Numbered from the stretch's first letter, positions 18,747-27,760 are shown. The stretch is DNA of 64,000 nucleotides from Microcoleus sp036704825 (GCA_036704825.1 JAUBSN010000001.1:124001-188000), one strand, 5' to 3'. A program made the numbers and translations. The notes: generated by a model not told the origin, from the letters alone.

Positions 18747-19229
18747 ATGAACAAACTAACACCCATGATCCTCAGCGGCATCCTATTATTTGGAGCTGCT
18801 GCTTGCAGCGAGGGGGCTAAAACTAGCGCTGATGCTCCTAGTTCTACCACAGAAAATACCACCAGCCCGCCCCCAGCCGAGACAGTTCAAAAAACTCAGG
18901 GTGACGCAACGAGCGATATTCGCAAAAACCAAGCAAATTCTGATATCAGGGCCAGAGAACAGCGCAACAATGTGACGGGCGGCGATGCAATAAGAGCCGA
19001 TGGCGACCTCCAAAGTGAAGTGCGCTCGAAGTTAGAAGTAAACATCACTAAGGGTCAGCTAACTGTTGACGCCAAAGAGGGGGTTGTCACTGTAGGTGGC
19101 ACAGTTCCCAATCAAACCGATCTAGCTAAAATTGAGCCGCTAGCTAAAGAGATTAAGGGTGTCAAAGATGTGAATGTTACGGCTGTTGTCGCCCCTGCTG
19201 CACCCGCATCGCCTAGCAGCAGTCAATAA
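18747..19229 (+). CDS. BON-domain lipoprotein
   Basis: A 160-residue protein. The signal peptide ends in the lipobox G-A-A-A-C (Cys at about 20), so it is lipid-anchored. A Ser/Thr/Pro-rich linker follows, and a BON domain at about 90-150 (L-Q-S-E-V-R-S-K-L then G-V-V-T-V-G-G-T-V-P-N and I-K-G-V-K-D-V-N-V). BON domains bind phospholipid or cell-envelope surfaces and often occur in osmotic-stress proteins. A strong ribosome binding site, GGAGGG, lies 13 bases before the ATG. The next gene, also stress-protein-like, is 390 bases on. Confidence 0.85.
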   Translation: MNKLTPMILSGILLFGAAACSEGAKTSADAPSSTTENTTSPPPAETVQKTQGDATSDIRKNQANSDIRAREQRNNVTGGDAIRADGDLQSEVRSKLEVNITKGQLTVDAKEGVVTVGGTVPNQTDLAKIEPLAKEIKGVKDVNVTAVVAPAAPASPSSSQ

Positions 19230-19619
19230 ATTAGCCGGAAGAAGTCCGATGGAAAGATGTAGTTATCTAGGTAGGATAGAAGTCTGAGGGAAGAGGGTAA
19301 AGTTTTGCATTGTAAGATTGCTTGCGGAGCAGAAGATTACAATGCTTAGGTGACTCTTTAGAGAGATCGGGGTTTTAAGTGAAGTTTAAATTAAATTTGA
19401 AATTCACCTATTCAAAACTCTCGCAATACCTGCAACTTCCCCTTCCCAATTTCCGATTTTATATCCCGGAGAATTAGTGGAAAACCAACCTGAAGATAGA
19501 GCGGGAAGTTATTCCCAGCGACCGATGAAAATTGTTGGAAAAAATGAATAAATGTGATAGATGGCAGAACATAAATTCTGTAGTTGTGTAAAAGCAGTAT
19601 ATTTTGCAGGAGAAATAAA
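19230..19619. other. Leader region before the duplicated stress-like gene
   Basis: 390 bases with no gene. Near 19308-19346 TTGTAAGATTGCTT and GATTACAATGC form an imperfect hairpin (CATTGTAA with TTACAATG). The binding site CAGGAGA lies about 8 bases before ATG 19620. Confidence 0.5.
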
Positions 19620-20831
19620 ATGGCTTTAGGTCAACACAAGCGAGCTGTAGGAGCATTTTCTAATTACCGAGATACGGAACTAGCCCTGCTGGAACTGCAA
19701 AGTAGCGGGTTTCCGATGAATAAAGTTTCGGTAGTTGGGGAAAATCTCGATCGCAGCGATATTGCCGGCGCTAGCGCTGGTAAGGGTACCGACGAGAAAG
19801 TGGGCGGCGGCGCAAAAGCAGGCGCGACAGCAGGAGCCGTGACGGGCGGTTTGATTGGGTTACTCGGAAGCATTGGAGCGCTAGCGATTCCGGGAGTTGG
19901 CCCGGTGATGGCGGGGGGCGCGATCGCAACTCTGCTGGCAGATACTGTAGTCGGAGGCGCGATTGGGGCTGCAGCAGGCGGTTTGGTCGGCGGTTTGGTC
20001 GGTTTGGGAGTTCCCGAAGCAAAAGCTAAAGTTTATAACGATCGCGTCTCGCGCGGAGAATATTTGGTATTCGTAGAAGGAACAGATGCCGAACTTGCCA
20101 CAGCCGAAGGAATTCTGAGCGTGCGGGGCATTCAGGATTGGGGCATTTACGATGTGCCAGCAGACACCGGCCGCAGAGCTTCAGGTCGCCAGAAGCGCGC
20201 TGTGGGAGTATTTTCAACCCGCCGCGAAACGGAACACGCACTGGGAGAACTGAGAACTGCCGGTTTCGACATGAATCGGGTTTCGGTCATCGCTAAGGAT
20301 GCTGACTCTAAAGGCGACATCGCAGGCATTGACGTGCACGACAGCACCGACAACAAGGCCGATGAAGGGGCTACCAAAGGCGCCCTCACAGGTGGCACTT
20401 TGGGCGGTTTGACAGGCTTGTTGGTAGGTCTGGGCCTAGTGGCAATTCCGGGAATCGGGCCGATTATGCTGGCAGGAGCCTCAGCTACGGCGATCGCCAC
20501 TACACTAGCCGGTACGGCTTTGGGTGCGGCAGCAGGCGGCTTGATAGGAGCTTTAGTCGGTCTGGGAATTCCCGAAGAGCAAGCTAAAGTATACAACGAT
20601 CGCGTGGCAAGGGGAGATTACTTGGTACTGGTTGACGGCAGCGAAGCAGAAGTCGCTAAAGCTGAAACCATTCTGAGTCGCGGAGGCATTCAGCATTGGA
20701 ACACTTACGACTATACTCCCAGCGTCGATAGCGCTCGGGCTGATTACGGCGCACCTGGCACTCCTGGGGTTGATACTACGCCTGGTATTTACGATCCCAA
20801 TCAGGGCGTTACCGGCCGCTCTCTGATTTAA
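19620..20831 (+). CDS. Duplicated general-stress-protein (GSP17M/YflT-like) protein with glycine-zipper segments
   Basis: A 403-residue protein made of two homologous halves. Each starts with K-R-A-V-G-x-F-S/T then a helix (T-E-L-A-L-x-E-L), a x-G-F-x-M-N-x-V-S-V-I/V turn, a D-I-A-G stretch, a long glycine/alanine-rich hydrophobic segment (about 70-140 and 255-325; G-A-A-A-G-G-L-I-G-A-L-V-G-L-G-I-P), and a closing A-K-V-Y-N-D-R-V-x-R-G-x-Y-L-V with the A-E-x-I-L end. The soluble parts match the GSP17M family; the glycine segments look like glycine-zipper membrane inserts. Expected role: stress-induced membrane protein. A C-terminal tail rich in Gly/Pro/Tyr ends it. Terminator-like hairpin at 20965. 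Confidence 0.8.
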   Translation: MALGQHKRAVGAFSNYRDTELALLELQSSGFPMNKVSVVGENLDRSDIAGASAGKGTDEKVGGGAKAGATAGAVTGGLIGLLGSIGALAIPGVGPVMAGGAIATLLADTVVGGAIGAAAGGLVGGLVGLGVPEAKAKVYNDRVSRGEYLVFVEGTDAELATAEGILSVRGIQDWGIYDVPADTGRRASGRQKRAVGVFSTRRETEHALGELRTAGFDMNRVSVIAKDADSKGDIAGIDVHDSTDNKADEGATKGALTGGTLGGLTGLLVGLGLVAIPGIGPIMLAGASATAIATTLAGTALGAAAGGLIGALVGLGIPEEQAKVYNDRVARGDYLVLVDGSEAEVAKAETILSRGGIQHWNTYDYTPSVDSARADYGAPGTPGVDTTPGIYDPNQGVTGRSLI

Positions 20832-20964
20832 TACTTCAGATTTGGTTTGGGTATTGTTTATACTTCCTGCCGGGTAGTTGCACTCGCGCACTCGGATTGT
20901 GGAAAGCGATCCAACCAACACCGGCCTGCTAGGAGTTTTACGCTTCGCAGGTAAAATTATCCCC

Positions 20965-21001
20965 AAAGTCGGCTTTTGCTCTGAAAGCCGGCTTTTGTTT
21001 T
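20965..21001 (+). terminator. Rho-independent-like terminator
   Basis: AAAGTCGGCTTT (20965-20976) pairs with AAAGCCGGCTTT (20984-20995) over 12 positions with one G-U pair and a 7-base loop, followed by TGTTTT. It lies 134 bases after the stop of the duplicated stress-like gene. Confidence 0.6.
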
Positions 21002-22317
21002 GGAAACTTAAAAAAGCCACCTGTCAAAAGTTTAATTTTGATTGGGGGGCCCGGGCCGCGAGCTGGGGTTTGGGCCGGAGGATCGATGATCGGCTCCCTG
21101 AATTTTTACACCAGAAATCCGCAGCGGTTTTTTAGTCTGTAACACTCACTACTGCTCGATTTTAAACCCCGCAGTATTATCAAATTTGATGACCTAAATT
21201 ACCACAGATATTGCCCAGTTAGTCAAAGAGCGACTATCTTTAATTATGGGTGGTTAATTTCACCAACTTATACAGGTGAAGTAACCAGTCCCGCGCGCCC
21301 AGAAATGCCTGCGGTGGTCGGCAAATATTAGAATAATAATATTGCCGGAGCCTTCGGGCAAGAGTTAGGCTGGTCATTAAGTTGGCTGTAGCAACCCAAT
21401 TGCCGTTGGCAAGACCTGCTACAGGAATACAGTTTTTCTGGGAATGCCTCAGCGAAACATTTGAGAAGCCCAGGAACAGCTTTTATGTCCGGGAGCGCGT
21501 CTGGTGTCGGGTGTTCTGTTAATTAGAACCGCAAGCGCTCATGGATCGAGTAAACATTAACAGCAAGCACAGCAGCGCGGGAGCACAATGGCTCGCGGCT
21601 CATTTTTTCGCGAAATCTCAGGCTCGCCGCAGCGTATTGTTTGCTTTGCCTGCGACTCGCTCAGCATTCCGAGGGAAAGATCCTTCCTGTGGGATTTCAC
21701 GCTGTGGGCAGCACAGTGGGGGGAGGTGAAACTGGCTGAGCTGACCGGGCTCTGCTTTCATGGACGATCGAAGATAGAAGGCACTTATTTAGAAGGCATT
21801 TGGGGTTGAAGCTCCGATATCTTGTTTCTTGATTGCACTAATAAATTCGATCGCCTGTACCAGCAATTTTTCCGGTCAGAATGCGGCGCGGATGCCGCCA
21901 GCAATACCCCAAATATTCGATCGACCTTGACAAGATCCATCGACAACTTCTCGGTATTTTGGTAAATGGTTAGCAGTTAATAGTTAGTGATTAGCAGTTA
22001 GTATAAATACAACTAACTATTAACAACTAACATCAACCGCCAACTAATTACTAGGAAAATAATAGTTACAGGGCTTACACGTGGCGAGAAACTCGGTTGC
22101 TTCATCAATGCCGCGCTTAAAACACCCAGATTCTTTACGAAAAACCGGGTTTTTCGTGAGTTCTAACTAGGTGAGCGCAGCGATGTAGGAATCAGCCAGT
22201 TTTGACAATTGTTAATGTGGCAGTATTGGTTGAAAAAACATACTGCCAAACACGATAGTACAAATTTTCAGACAACATTGAACATCGAGAAATTAAGGAA
22301 ACTCACTCATTTTTTTT
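21002..22317. other. 1.3-kb gene-poor stretch
   Basis: No gene I can support. The short frames at 21541-21809 have no binding site. The sequence near 21364-21424 (TGGTCATTAAGTTGGC ... GTTGGCAAGACC) looks like decayed coding or repeat DNA. Near 21967-22050 there are imperfect repeats of GTTAGCAGTTA/GATTAGCAGTTAG with an inverted partner AACTATTAACAACTAAC. A GGCTTACACGTGG...AACCGGGTTTTTCG block lies at 22074-22160. It may be a site of past insertion and decay. Confidence 0.5.
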
Positions 22318-23379
22318 ATGACTTTCACTGAGCTTTTAAGTGCCGATGAACTTTTAACTAGACATAGAAACGGGGAACGAGATTTTCGAGGGGCTAACCT
22401 CATGGCGGCTCAATTGAGTGAAGCTAATCTCAGTCGAACAAATTTGAGCAGCGCTAATTTCAAAGGTGCCAACTTAATTAGAAGCAAACTGATTGGAGCT
22501 AATTTAAACGCCACCGACTTGAGCGGGGCTAATTTGTCTAAGGCGAAATTAATTGAAGCTAACCTCGGGAATTCTAGTTTAACTGGAACTGTGGCGATCG
22601 CAGCAGATTTTAGCGGAGCAAATCTCAGCGGAGCAATCTTCTCTCAGGCTGACTTGAGCAAAGCTGTGATGACGGGAGCGAGTTTAGTGGGAGCTTGTTT
22701 GCTAAGCGGCTCAAAACTAACGGAGGCTAGTTTGAGCGGGGCAACGCTGAGCCGAGCAATTATGAGCGGGGTTGACTTAAGCAGAGCAAATCTGACTAGA
22801 GCTATTCTCAGCGAGGTAGATTTGACCGGAGCGAACCTGAGCGGGGCAACTTTAACTCGGGCTTATCTCAATCGCGGAAATCTCAGCGGCGTCAATTTAG
22901 TTGGGGCTTGTTTGAGCGAAGCGAGTCTGCGGGAGGCTTCTCTTTGCGCTGCTAATTTGAGCGGTGCCCACTTGAGCGGTGTTGACTTGCAATCGGCCAA
23001 TTTAAATGGCTCTAATTTGAGCGGTGCCGACTTGCAGGGAGCTAATTTGAGTAAAGCTAATTTAAATGGTTTGATCCTGCACAATGCTGATTTGAGGGCT
23101 GCGAATTTGAACAAAGCTTCTTTGCGGGGAGCTAACTTGAGCGGTGCGAATTTGGCAGGTGCGAGCTTGCTGGAAGCAGATTTGCGGGGGGCGAATTTGA
23201 GTCACGCCAATTTGTCGGGAGCGGGTTTGCTGCTGAGTTCTCTGACAGGGGCGAATTTGACAGGAGCTAATTTGTCGGAGGCTAATTTGATTGGGGCGAG
23301 CTTGAATGTTGATAATTTGAATGAAGCAGCTTTGGGCGGGGCGATTTTGCCGAATGGAGCTACTCACAGCCGGGATTGA
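22318..23379 (+). CDS. Pentapeptide-repeat protein
   Basis: A 353-residue protein that after a short start (residues 1 to about 22, F-T-E-L-L-S-A-D-E-L-L) consists of about 60 pentapeptide units of the A-(D/N)-L-x-x type (G-A-N-L-S / S-A-N-L-N). The repeats fold as a right-handed square beta-helix. There is no signal peptide and no transmembrane helix, so it should be cytosolic. Cyanobacteria carry many such proteins; roles include DNA-mimic gyrase inhibition and scaffolding, and nothing here decides between them. The repeat continues to within 15 residues of the end with no catalytic domain. Confidence 0.92.
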   Translation: MTFTELLSADELLTRHRNGERDFRGANLMAAQLSEANLSRTNLSSANFKGANLIRSKLIGANLNATDLSGANLSKAKLIEANLGNSSLTGTVAIAADFSGANLSGAIFSQADLSKAVMTGASLVGACLLSGSKLTEASLSGATLSRAIMSGVDLSRANLTRAILSEVDLTGANLSGATLTRAYLNRGNLSGVNLVGACLSEASLREASLCAANLSGAHLSGVDLQSANLNGSNLSGADLQGANLSKANLNGLILHNADLRAANLNKASLRGANLSGANLAGASLLEADLRGANLSHANLSGAGLLLSSLTGANLTGANLSEANLIGASLNVDNLNEAALGGAILPNGATHSRD

Positions 23380-23592
23380 TGGGTTGATTGAGAGAAAATA
23401 GTTTTGAGTTTTAAGTTAAAGAATCTTTAATTTAAAACTCAAAACTTTTAACAATAAAGAATTCTGGATTGAAGAGCCATAATTCTGTTGCGGGGGGCGG
23501 GTTTATCTAGATTGTTGGTGGGAGTTAGATATTGTTGGTAAAACCCGCCCCTACGGGTTTATCGATCGCGCGGTACCTGATGTCAGTAGATT

Positions 23593-23892
23593 TTAACTGG
23601 GATTATTCAAAGATTTTTGCACGGATTCCAACCACTCTCGGACTGTTTGATTTTCGGATTGCGGGTCGTAGTAACACCCTAATTCATCGAGGATGAATGC
23701 TTCTAAATCGGCTGGGGCGATCGGCATTTCTAGCAGTTTGCTGAGTTCTTGCGATGCAGCTTCAACACTTGCGGGCGGTTCGCTGCTGCGGTAGTTGTTC
23801 ACTACATCGCTGGAAGTGTCAGCTTCTAATGGCCAGTCTTGGTGAAAGTAGGAACTGAAAAATTGGGTTAAATGAGGAAATCGATCGATCAT
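23593..23892 (-). CDS. CdiI-like immunity protein
   Basis: A 99-residue acidic protein with the pattern of contact-dependent growth inhibition immunity proteins: P-H-L-T-Q-F-F-S-S-Y-F-H-Q-D-W at residues about 6-20, then a helical region (A-A-S-Q-E-L-S-K-L-L) and a tail with E-L-G-C-Y-Y-D-P. No signal peptide, so it acts in the cytoplasm. Its ATG overlaps the stop of the upstream toxin gene by 4 bases (ATGA), so both are translated from one message. The role would be to bind and block the partner RNase. The family match is good; the pairing is by position. Confidence 0.8.
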   Translation of the reverse strand: MIDRFPHLTQFFSSYFHQDWPLEADTSSDVVNNYRSSEPPASVEAASQELSKLLEMPIAPADLEAFILDELGCYYDPQSENQTVREWLESVQKSLNNPS

Positions 23893-24428
23893 TGGGGATA
23901 GGCTGTGAGAATAAAGTATCCGGGAGGTAATTTGGCGCTGCGCTGGAGGACGATTCTCAGGCGAGATGTTGAACTTGCTTTGGATGCGCGGCGACGCAGA
24001 GTCATGCCAATTATTCTGTTGGCATTGTAGTCGATCGTATAACGATTGCCTCGACTTTTTACCCAGGAGTCGATCGCACTTTGATTTCTGTTCATTGCTT
24101 CTGCAATAGCCGCTTCGGCGACGGAACGGTTAGTAAAAGAAGATGCGGCAGAAATTCTCGTTTCGCTTGCGAGTCGCTGTGCTAGTTGTGCTTCTGTTTT
24201 GCCAACGTGTCTTTCTAAAGTGTGTCCTCCTGCTGATTCGTGAGAGTCTAATCCGCCGCCCGGTATGTTGGGTACAAAAGCTACGGTGGTTTGTGGTATG
24301 GTTGAGATTTTCGGTGCAACAACCGTGGCGTAAACAGCAGGTATAGCCGATTGGAATAATATAATTATGGAGGCGATCGCGCACAGGATACCTAAAAACT
24401 TTTTTAGGCGATCGAGTTGATTTTTCAT
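23889..24428 (-). CDS. Exported RNase A-like toxin (CdiA-CT RNase A type)
   Basis: A 179-residue protein. Residues about 1-35 are a Sec signal peptide (L-G-I-L-C-A-I-A-S-I-I-I-L-F, with a cut near A-V-Y-A). The mature part matches the bacterial CdiA-CT RNase A domain: G-G-G-L-D-S-H-E-S, then H-T-L-E-R-H-V-G-K-T near residue 70 (candidate catalytic His and Lys), F-T-N-R-S-V-A-E-A-A-I near 98, and the end P-P-G-Y-F-I-L-T-A-Y-P with the conserved Thr-Ala-Tyr-Pro. Such domains normally sit at the tip of very large CdiA or polymorphic toxins; here the domain stands alone behind a signal peptide. The next gene, overlapping by 4 bases, is a CdiI-like immunity protein. Confidence 0.8.
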   Translation of the reverse strand: MKNQLDRLKKFLGILCAIASIIILFQSAIPAVYATVVAPKISTIPQTTVAFVPNIPGGGLDSHESAGGHTLERHVGKTEAQLAQRLASETRISAASSFTNRSVAEAAIAEAMNRNQSAIDSWVKSRGNRYTIDYNANRIIGMTLRRRASKASSTSRLRIVLQRSAKLPPGYFILTAYPQ

Positions 24429-24801
24429 TGCTGTTAAATCTCTTCCTTATATTTAGTATAGATGCTGGCTTTTTTTGTCTCTTTCCTAATTTATCATTCC
24501 TAAGTTAGAAATTACGCGCAGCATTTAAATATACGGGGTGCAGTGCGCGCCCTACGATTATTCATAGTAGTTCGCGATGTCTGTGGTTTACAAAGCTTCA
24601 CTCACTATGAGAGAATGTTAATAATTCTTTGAAAAAATCACTAATGATTGATGATACATTAATTGATTATCTTTAGTCTTTGACGCACGGGTTCAGAAAC
24701 CGGGTTTTTTGCGAAATACTTCGTTACGCCCGCAGAAACGGCCAAAAACCCGGTTTCTTGGGTTTTGATGCGTAAGTCCCGATCTTTAAAAAATTGAAAA
24801 A
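24429..24801. other. Gap with facing AACCGGG repeats
   Basis: No gene in 373 bases. GAAACCGGGTTTTTTGCG near 24697-24714 faces AAAAACCCGGTTTCTTGGG near 24744-24762, and the pair could form a long hairpin before the rfbF gene. A shorter GGGGTGCAGTGCGCGCCCTAC piece near 24536-24556 recalls the TAGGGTGCGTCAG repeat family. Confidence 0.6.
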
Positions 24802-25578
24802 ATGCAAGTAGTTATCCTAGCAGGTGGTCTCGGTACTCGTCTGAGAGAAGAAACAGAGTTTCGTCCCAAACCCTTAGTTGAGGTGGGGGGGCATCCGATT
24901 ATTTGGCACATCATGAAAATCTATGCACACTACGGTTTCCAAAACTTTATTGTGTGCTTGGGCTATCGCGGCAACATGATTAAAGAATATTTCCTCAATT
25001 ATGAAGCCATGAACAATGACTTTACTATCTGTCTGGGACGCCAAAATACCATCACTTATCACGAGGAACATCTCGAACAAGATTTTAAAGTGACACTGGC
25101 TGAAACTGGCGCGGCAAGCATGACAGGAGGGCGGGTAAAACGGATCGAAAAATATATCGATCGCGATAATTTCATGGTGACATACGGCGATGGAGTTGCT
25201 GATGTCAATATTGACGCCTTGATGGATTTTCACAAGTCTCACGGTAAGCTGGCAACTGTCACCACATTTCGCCCGATTTCTCGCTTTGGGATTTTGGAGG
25301 TAGACAGCGACAGCCGCGTAGTACAATTTACTGAAAAACCTCAAATCGACGGCTGGATTAGTGTTGGATATATGATATTTAACCGCCGGGTATTTGAGTA
25401 TTTGGGGGGAGATGATTGTATTTTAGAGCAGGAGCCGATGCAGCGTTTAGCGGCAGAGGGGCAGTTGATGGCTTACCGTCATGAGGGCTTCTTCTTTGCG
25501 ATGGATACTTTTCGAGAATACAAGTATTTAAACGAACTTTGGGATGAAGGCAAAGCTCCTTGGAAAGTGTGGAAATAA
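24802..25578 (+). CDS. rfbF: Glucose-1-phosphate cytidylyltransferase
   Basis: A 258-residue sugar nucleotidyltransferase that makes CDP-glucose from CTP and glucose 1-phosphate, the first step toward CDP-linked dideoxysugars of surface polysaccharide. The nucleotide-binding start A-G-G-L-G-T-R-L-R-E-E-T with F-R-P-K-P-L is intact. Later motifs are V-T-Y-G-D-G-V-A-D (metal site, about 130), F-R-P-I-S-R-F-G, and the closing F-F-A-M-D-T-F-R-E. Length is normal. The usual partners (CDP-glucose 4,6-dehydratase, RfbH) are not next to it. Confidence 0.95.
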   Translation: MQVVILAGGLGTRLREETEFRPKPLVEVGGHPIIWHIMKIYAHYGFQNFIVCLGYRGNMIKEYFLNYEAMNNDFTICLGRQNTITYHEEHLEQDFKVTLAETGAASMTGGRVKRIEKYIDRDNFMVTYGDGVADVNIDALMDFHKSHGKLATVTTFRPISRFGILEVDSDSRVVQFTEKPQIDGWISVGYMIFNRRVFEYLGGDDCILEQEPMQRLAAEGQLMAYRHEGFFFAMDTFREYKYLNELWDEGKAPWKVWK

Positions 25579-25614
25579 GTTAGTTTTGGCATTCTCAGTC
25601 AGCCTTTTATGAAT

Positions 25615-25672
25615 GGGCAAGATGCCCGTTCCACAAAAAATTTACTTTTTGTGGAACAGGCATCTTGCCTGT
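25615..25672. repeat. GGCAAGATGCC dispersed inverted repeat, copy 1
   Basis: GGGCAAGATGCCCGTTCCAC and the complementary GTGGAACAGGCATCTTGCC flank a short A/T-rich loop, so the element can fold on itself. Sister copies lie at 27699-27760 and 39316-39378. All three are followed within 50 bases by a TGGTGCAA- or TGTGCAA-type sequence. Confidence 0.8.
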
Positions 25673-25778
25673 TCTATAGAATGGTGCAAAATCTGAGAAA
25701 CTAAGTTAGTTTGGGGGCAGATTTTTAGGCTGATTCACAAGAATTTAGAGAAAAACAACTATATTATAATTATATAAA

Positions 25779-26846
25779 ATGGATTCCCAAGATATTCTCA
25801 ACAGCACAGAAACTTACCTACAAAAGTGCGTTTCACCCTACGCGGAAATTATCGACAGCAACTCGGAAGCGCTAGAAAAAGCAGTTGCGGGATTGGAAGA
25901 TCGATCGCTCTTAGCATTGCGAGTTCCCCAAAAATGGGGCGGCGCTGAAATTGCACCGGAGATTTTTCACCAATATCAGGAATTGACGGCTCGATATTCC
26001 GGCGCTTTGTCTTTCCTGCAAACTCAGCACCACAGCGCCACTGCCATGCTTGCCAACAGCGACAATGAAATGCTAAAAAGCAGATACTTGCGGGCGATCG
26101 CCCAAAAAGAGTTACGCTTGGGTATTGGCTTTTCGCATTTGAGGCGATCGGGCAATCCGGCAGTCACCGCAACTCCCACAAAAGCGGGCTACTTACTGTC
26201 AGGAAAAGTTCCTTGGGTAACAGGTTTTGGCTTGTTTCAAAAGTTTATTGTAGCTGCGGTACTTCCTGACGAGCGCGCTGTTTTCGGTTTAGTGCCTTTT
26301 GCCAATATTGAACGCGAATATGGTAAAATAGCGTTCAGCGAAATCATGCAGTTAATCGCCATGAACTCGACTAATACTGTGACAGCAACTCTCGATAATT
26401 GGTTGCTGCATGAATCGGAAATAATTTCAGTTAAACCTGTCGGCTGGATTTCGGAAAACGACAGCAAAAATATACTGAATTTTGTTCCGGCTACTTTTGG
26501 CTGTATTCGAGCGGGATTGGATGTAATTGCAGCAGCAGCGGCGGCTGCTAAAAATTCACCATTTATAGCGACAGCTTGTCAAAAACTAGAGCAAAAGCTC
26601 GATCGGCTAAAACAGAATTTCCCACAATCTCAACATAGCTCGAAAGCAGAACAATTAGCGCTGCGAGCTCAAGCCATTGACTTAGCGGTGCGTTGCGGGC
26701 ACGCTGCGGTTGCAGTTTCTAGCGGTGCTGCTAACGGTATTGTTCACCCGGCCGGGAGAGTTTATCGAGAAGCTTTGGTGTATACTGTTTCCGGGCAAAC
26801 AAAGGATGTGATGGCAGCAACGCTCGATCGACTAATCGAATTTTAG
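25779..26846 (+). CDS. Acyl-CoA dehydrogenase family protein
   Basis: A 355-residue flavoprotein of the acyl-CoA dehydrogenase fold: an N-terminal helical domain (G-L-E-D-R-S-L-L-A-L-R-V-P), a middle with L-Q-T-Q-H-H-S-A-T and R-L-G-I-G-F-S-H-L, a beta domain (G-Y-L-L-S-G-K-V-P-W-V-T-G), and a C-terminal helical domain. It resembles the desulfurisation/monooxygenase-like branch more than classic fatty-acid enzymes, and I could not place the catalytic glutamate. Its TAG stop is the first part of a heptad array. A cyclase-family gene follows after 84 bases on the same strand, so the two may act together; the substrate is unknown. Confidence 0.85.
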   Translation: MDSQDILNSTETYLQKCVSPYAEIIDSNSEALEKAVAGLEDRSLLALRVPQKWGGAEIAPEIFHQYQELTARYSGALSFLQTQHHSATAMLANSDNEMLKSRYLRAIAQKELRLGIGFSHLRRSGNPAVTATPTKAGYLLSGKVPWVTGFGLFQKFIVAAVLPDERAVFGLVPFANIEREYGKIAFSEIMQLIAMNSTNTVTATLDNWLLHESEIISVKPVGWISENDSKNILNFVPATFGCIRAGLDVIAAAAAAAKNSPFIATACQKLEQKLDRLKQNFPQSQHSSKAEQLALRAQAIDLAVRCGHAAVAVSSGAANGIVHPAGRVYREALVYTVSGQTKDVMAATLDRLIEF

Positions 26847-26873
26847 ATTTTAGATTTTAGATTTTAGATTTAG
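26840..26873. repeat. ATTTTAG heptad array overlapping a stop codon
   Basis: Almost five tandem copies of ATTTTAG at 26840-26873. The stop codon of the acyl-CoA dehydrogenase gene (26844-26846) is the TAG inside the first unit. A similar arrangement exists at 31612. Confidence 0.85.
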
Positions 26874-26930
26874 TTCGCAGAAAATCAACAAATCAACTGT
26901 GTTTAATAAATAATAGATATATTTTACCTG

Positions 26931-27662
26931 ATGACAAACAACTTTAACTCAAATAACTTAAAAACGATCGCCTACAGCAAAATTGTAGACTTAACCCATT
27001 CAATCCACCCAAATATTCCCATCTGGCCCGGAGATCCGGCTGCAGAATTTGAAACTGTATCTCAAATAGAAAAACACGGCTATTTCCTGCGAAAATTCTC
27101 AATCGGAGAACACAGCGGCACTCACATCAACGCACCCAACAGCTTTCATGCAGGAGGCTCCAGCATTGATAGTTATTCCCCGCAATCCCTCGTTGTGCCG
27201 GCAATTGCGATCGACATCCGAGAGCAAAGTCTTGCCAATCCCGACTACACTTTAAAAATTGATGATATATTGACTTGGGAACGGCAGCACAAACTTATAG
27301 AACCGGGAAGTCTAGTTTTATTATATACTGGCTGGCAAGAAAAATGGGATGACGAGCGAGCATTTTTTAACCGAGACGAGATCGGAATTTGCCACTTTCC
27401 CGGATTTGGCAAAGCAGCAACTCAATTTTTGCTAGAAGAACGCTCGATCGCTGGAATTGGAACCGACACCCACGGAGTAGATACCGGGCGAGATGAAAGT
27501 TTTGCGGTTAACAAATTGGTATTGGAAAAGCAGCGAATAGTGCTGGAAAATCTGGCAAATCTCGACTTGTTACCTGCGGCTGACATCACTTTAGTTATCG
27601 GAATCTTGCGCCTGTTGGGAGGTTCCGGCTCGCCAGTCTCGGTGTTAGCTTTTGTTGCTTAG
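26931..27662 (+). CDS. Cyclase family protein (kynurenine formamidase-like)
   Basis: A 243-residue metal-dependent hydrolase of the cyclase/KynB family. The N-terminus has V-D-L-T-H-S-I-H-P-N-I-P-I-W-P-G-D-P. The metal motif normally reads H-x-G-T-H-x-D-x-P; here it is E-H-S-G-T-H-I-N-A-P, with Asn in place of the metal-binding Asp. Later motifs G-I-G-T-D-T-H-G-V-D and the final L-L-G-G-S-G-S-P-V are as usual. Length is normal. The Asp-to-Asn change may alter metal binding or substrate. It follows the acyl-CoA dehydrogenase gene on the same strand. Confidence 0.85.
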   Translation: MTNNFNSNNLKTIAYSKIVDLTHSIHPNIPIWPGDPAAEFETVSQIEKHGYFLRKFSIGEHSGTHINAPNSFHAGGSSIDSYSPQSLVVPAIAIDIREQSLANPDYTLKIDDILTWERQHKLIEPGSLVLLYTGWQEKWDDERAFFNRDEIGICHFPGFGKAATQFLLEERSIAGIGTDTHGVDTGRDESFAVNKLVLEKQRIVLENLANLDLLPAADITLVIGILRLLGGSGSPVSVLAFVA

Positions 27663-27698
27663 TACGGTAAAACTTACATCTTGCGCCCTACTCAAAAA

Positions 27699-27760
27699 CA
27701 GGCAAGATGCCTGTTCCACAAAGAGTGAATTTTCTCGCTTCACAGGCAAGATGCCTGTTC
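27699..27760. repeat. GGCAAGATGCC dispersed inverted repeat, copy 2
   Basis: CAGGCAAGATGCCTG occurs twice in direct order (near 27699-27713 and 27742-27756); each is itself a near-perfect palindrome. The spacer CCACAAAGAGTGAATTTT is nearly the same as in the copy at 39316. A GAATGGTGCAA sequence follows at 27777-27787. Confidence 0.8.

Noticed and set aside
20878..21135. Rightward 85-codon frame after the duplicated stress-like gene
   Set aside because: It crosses the terminator-like hairpin at 20965-20995 and has no binding site.
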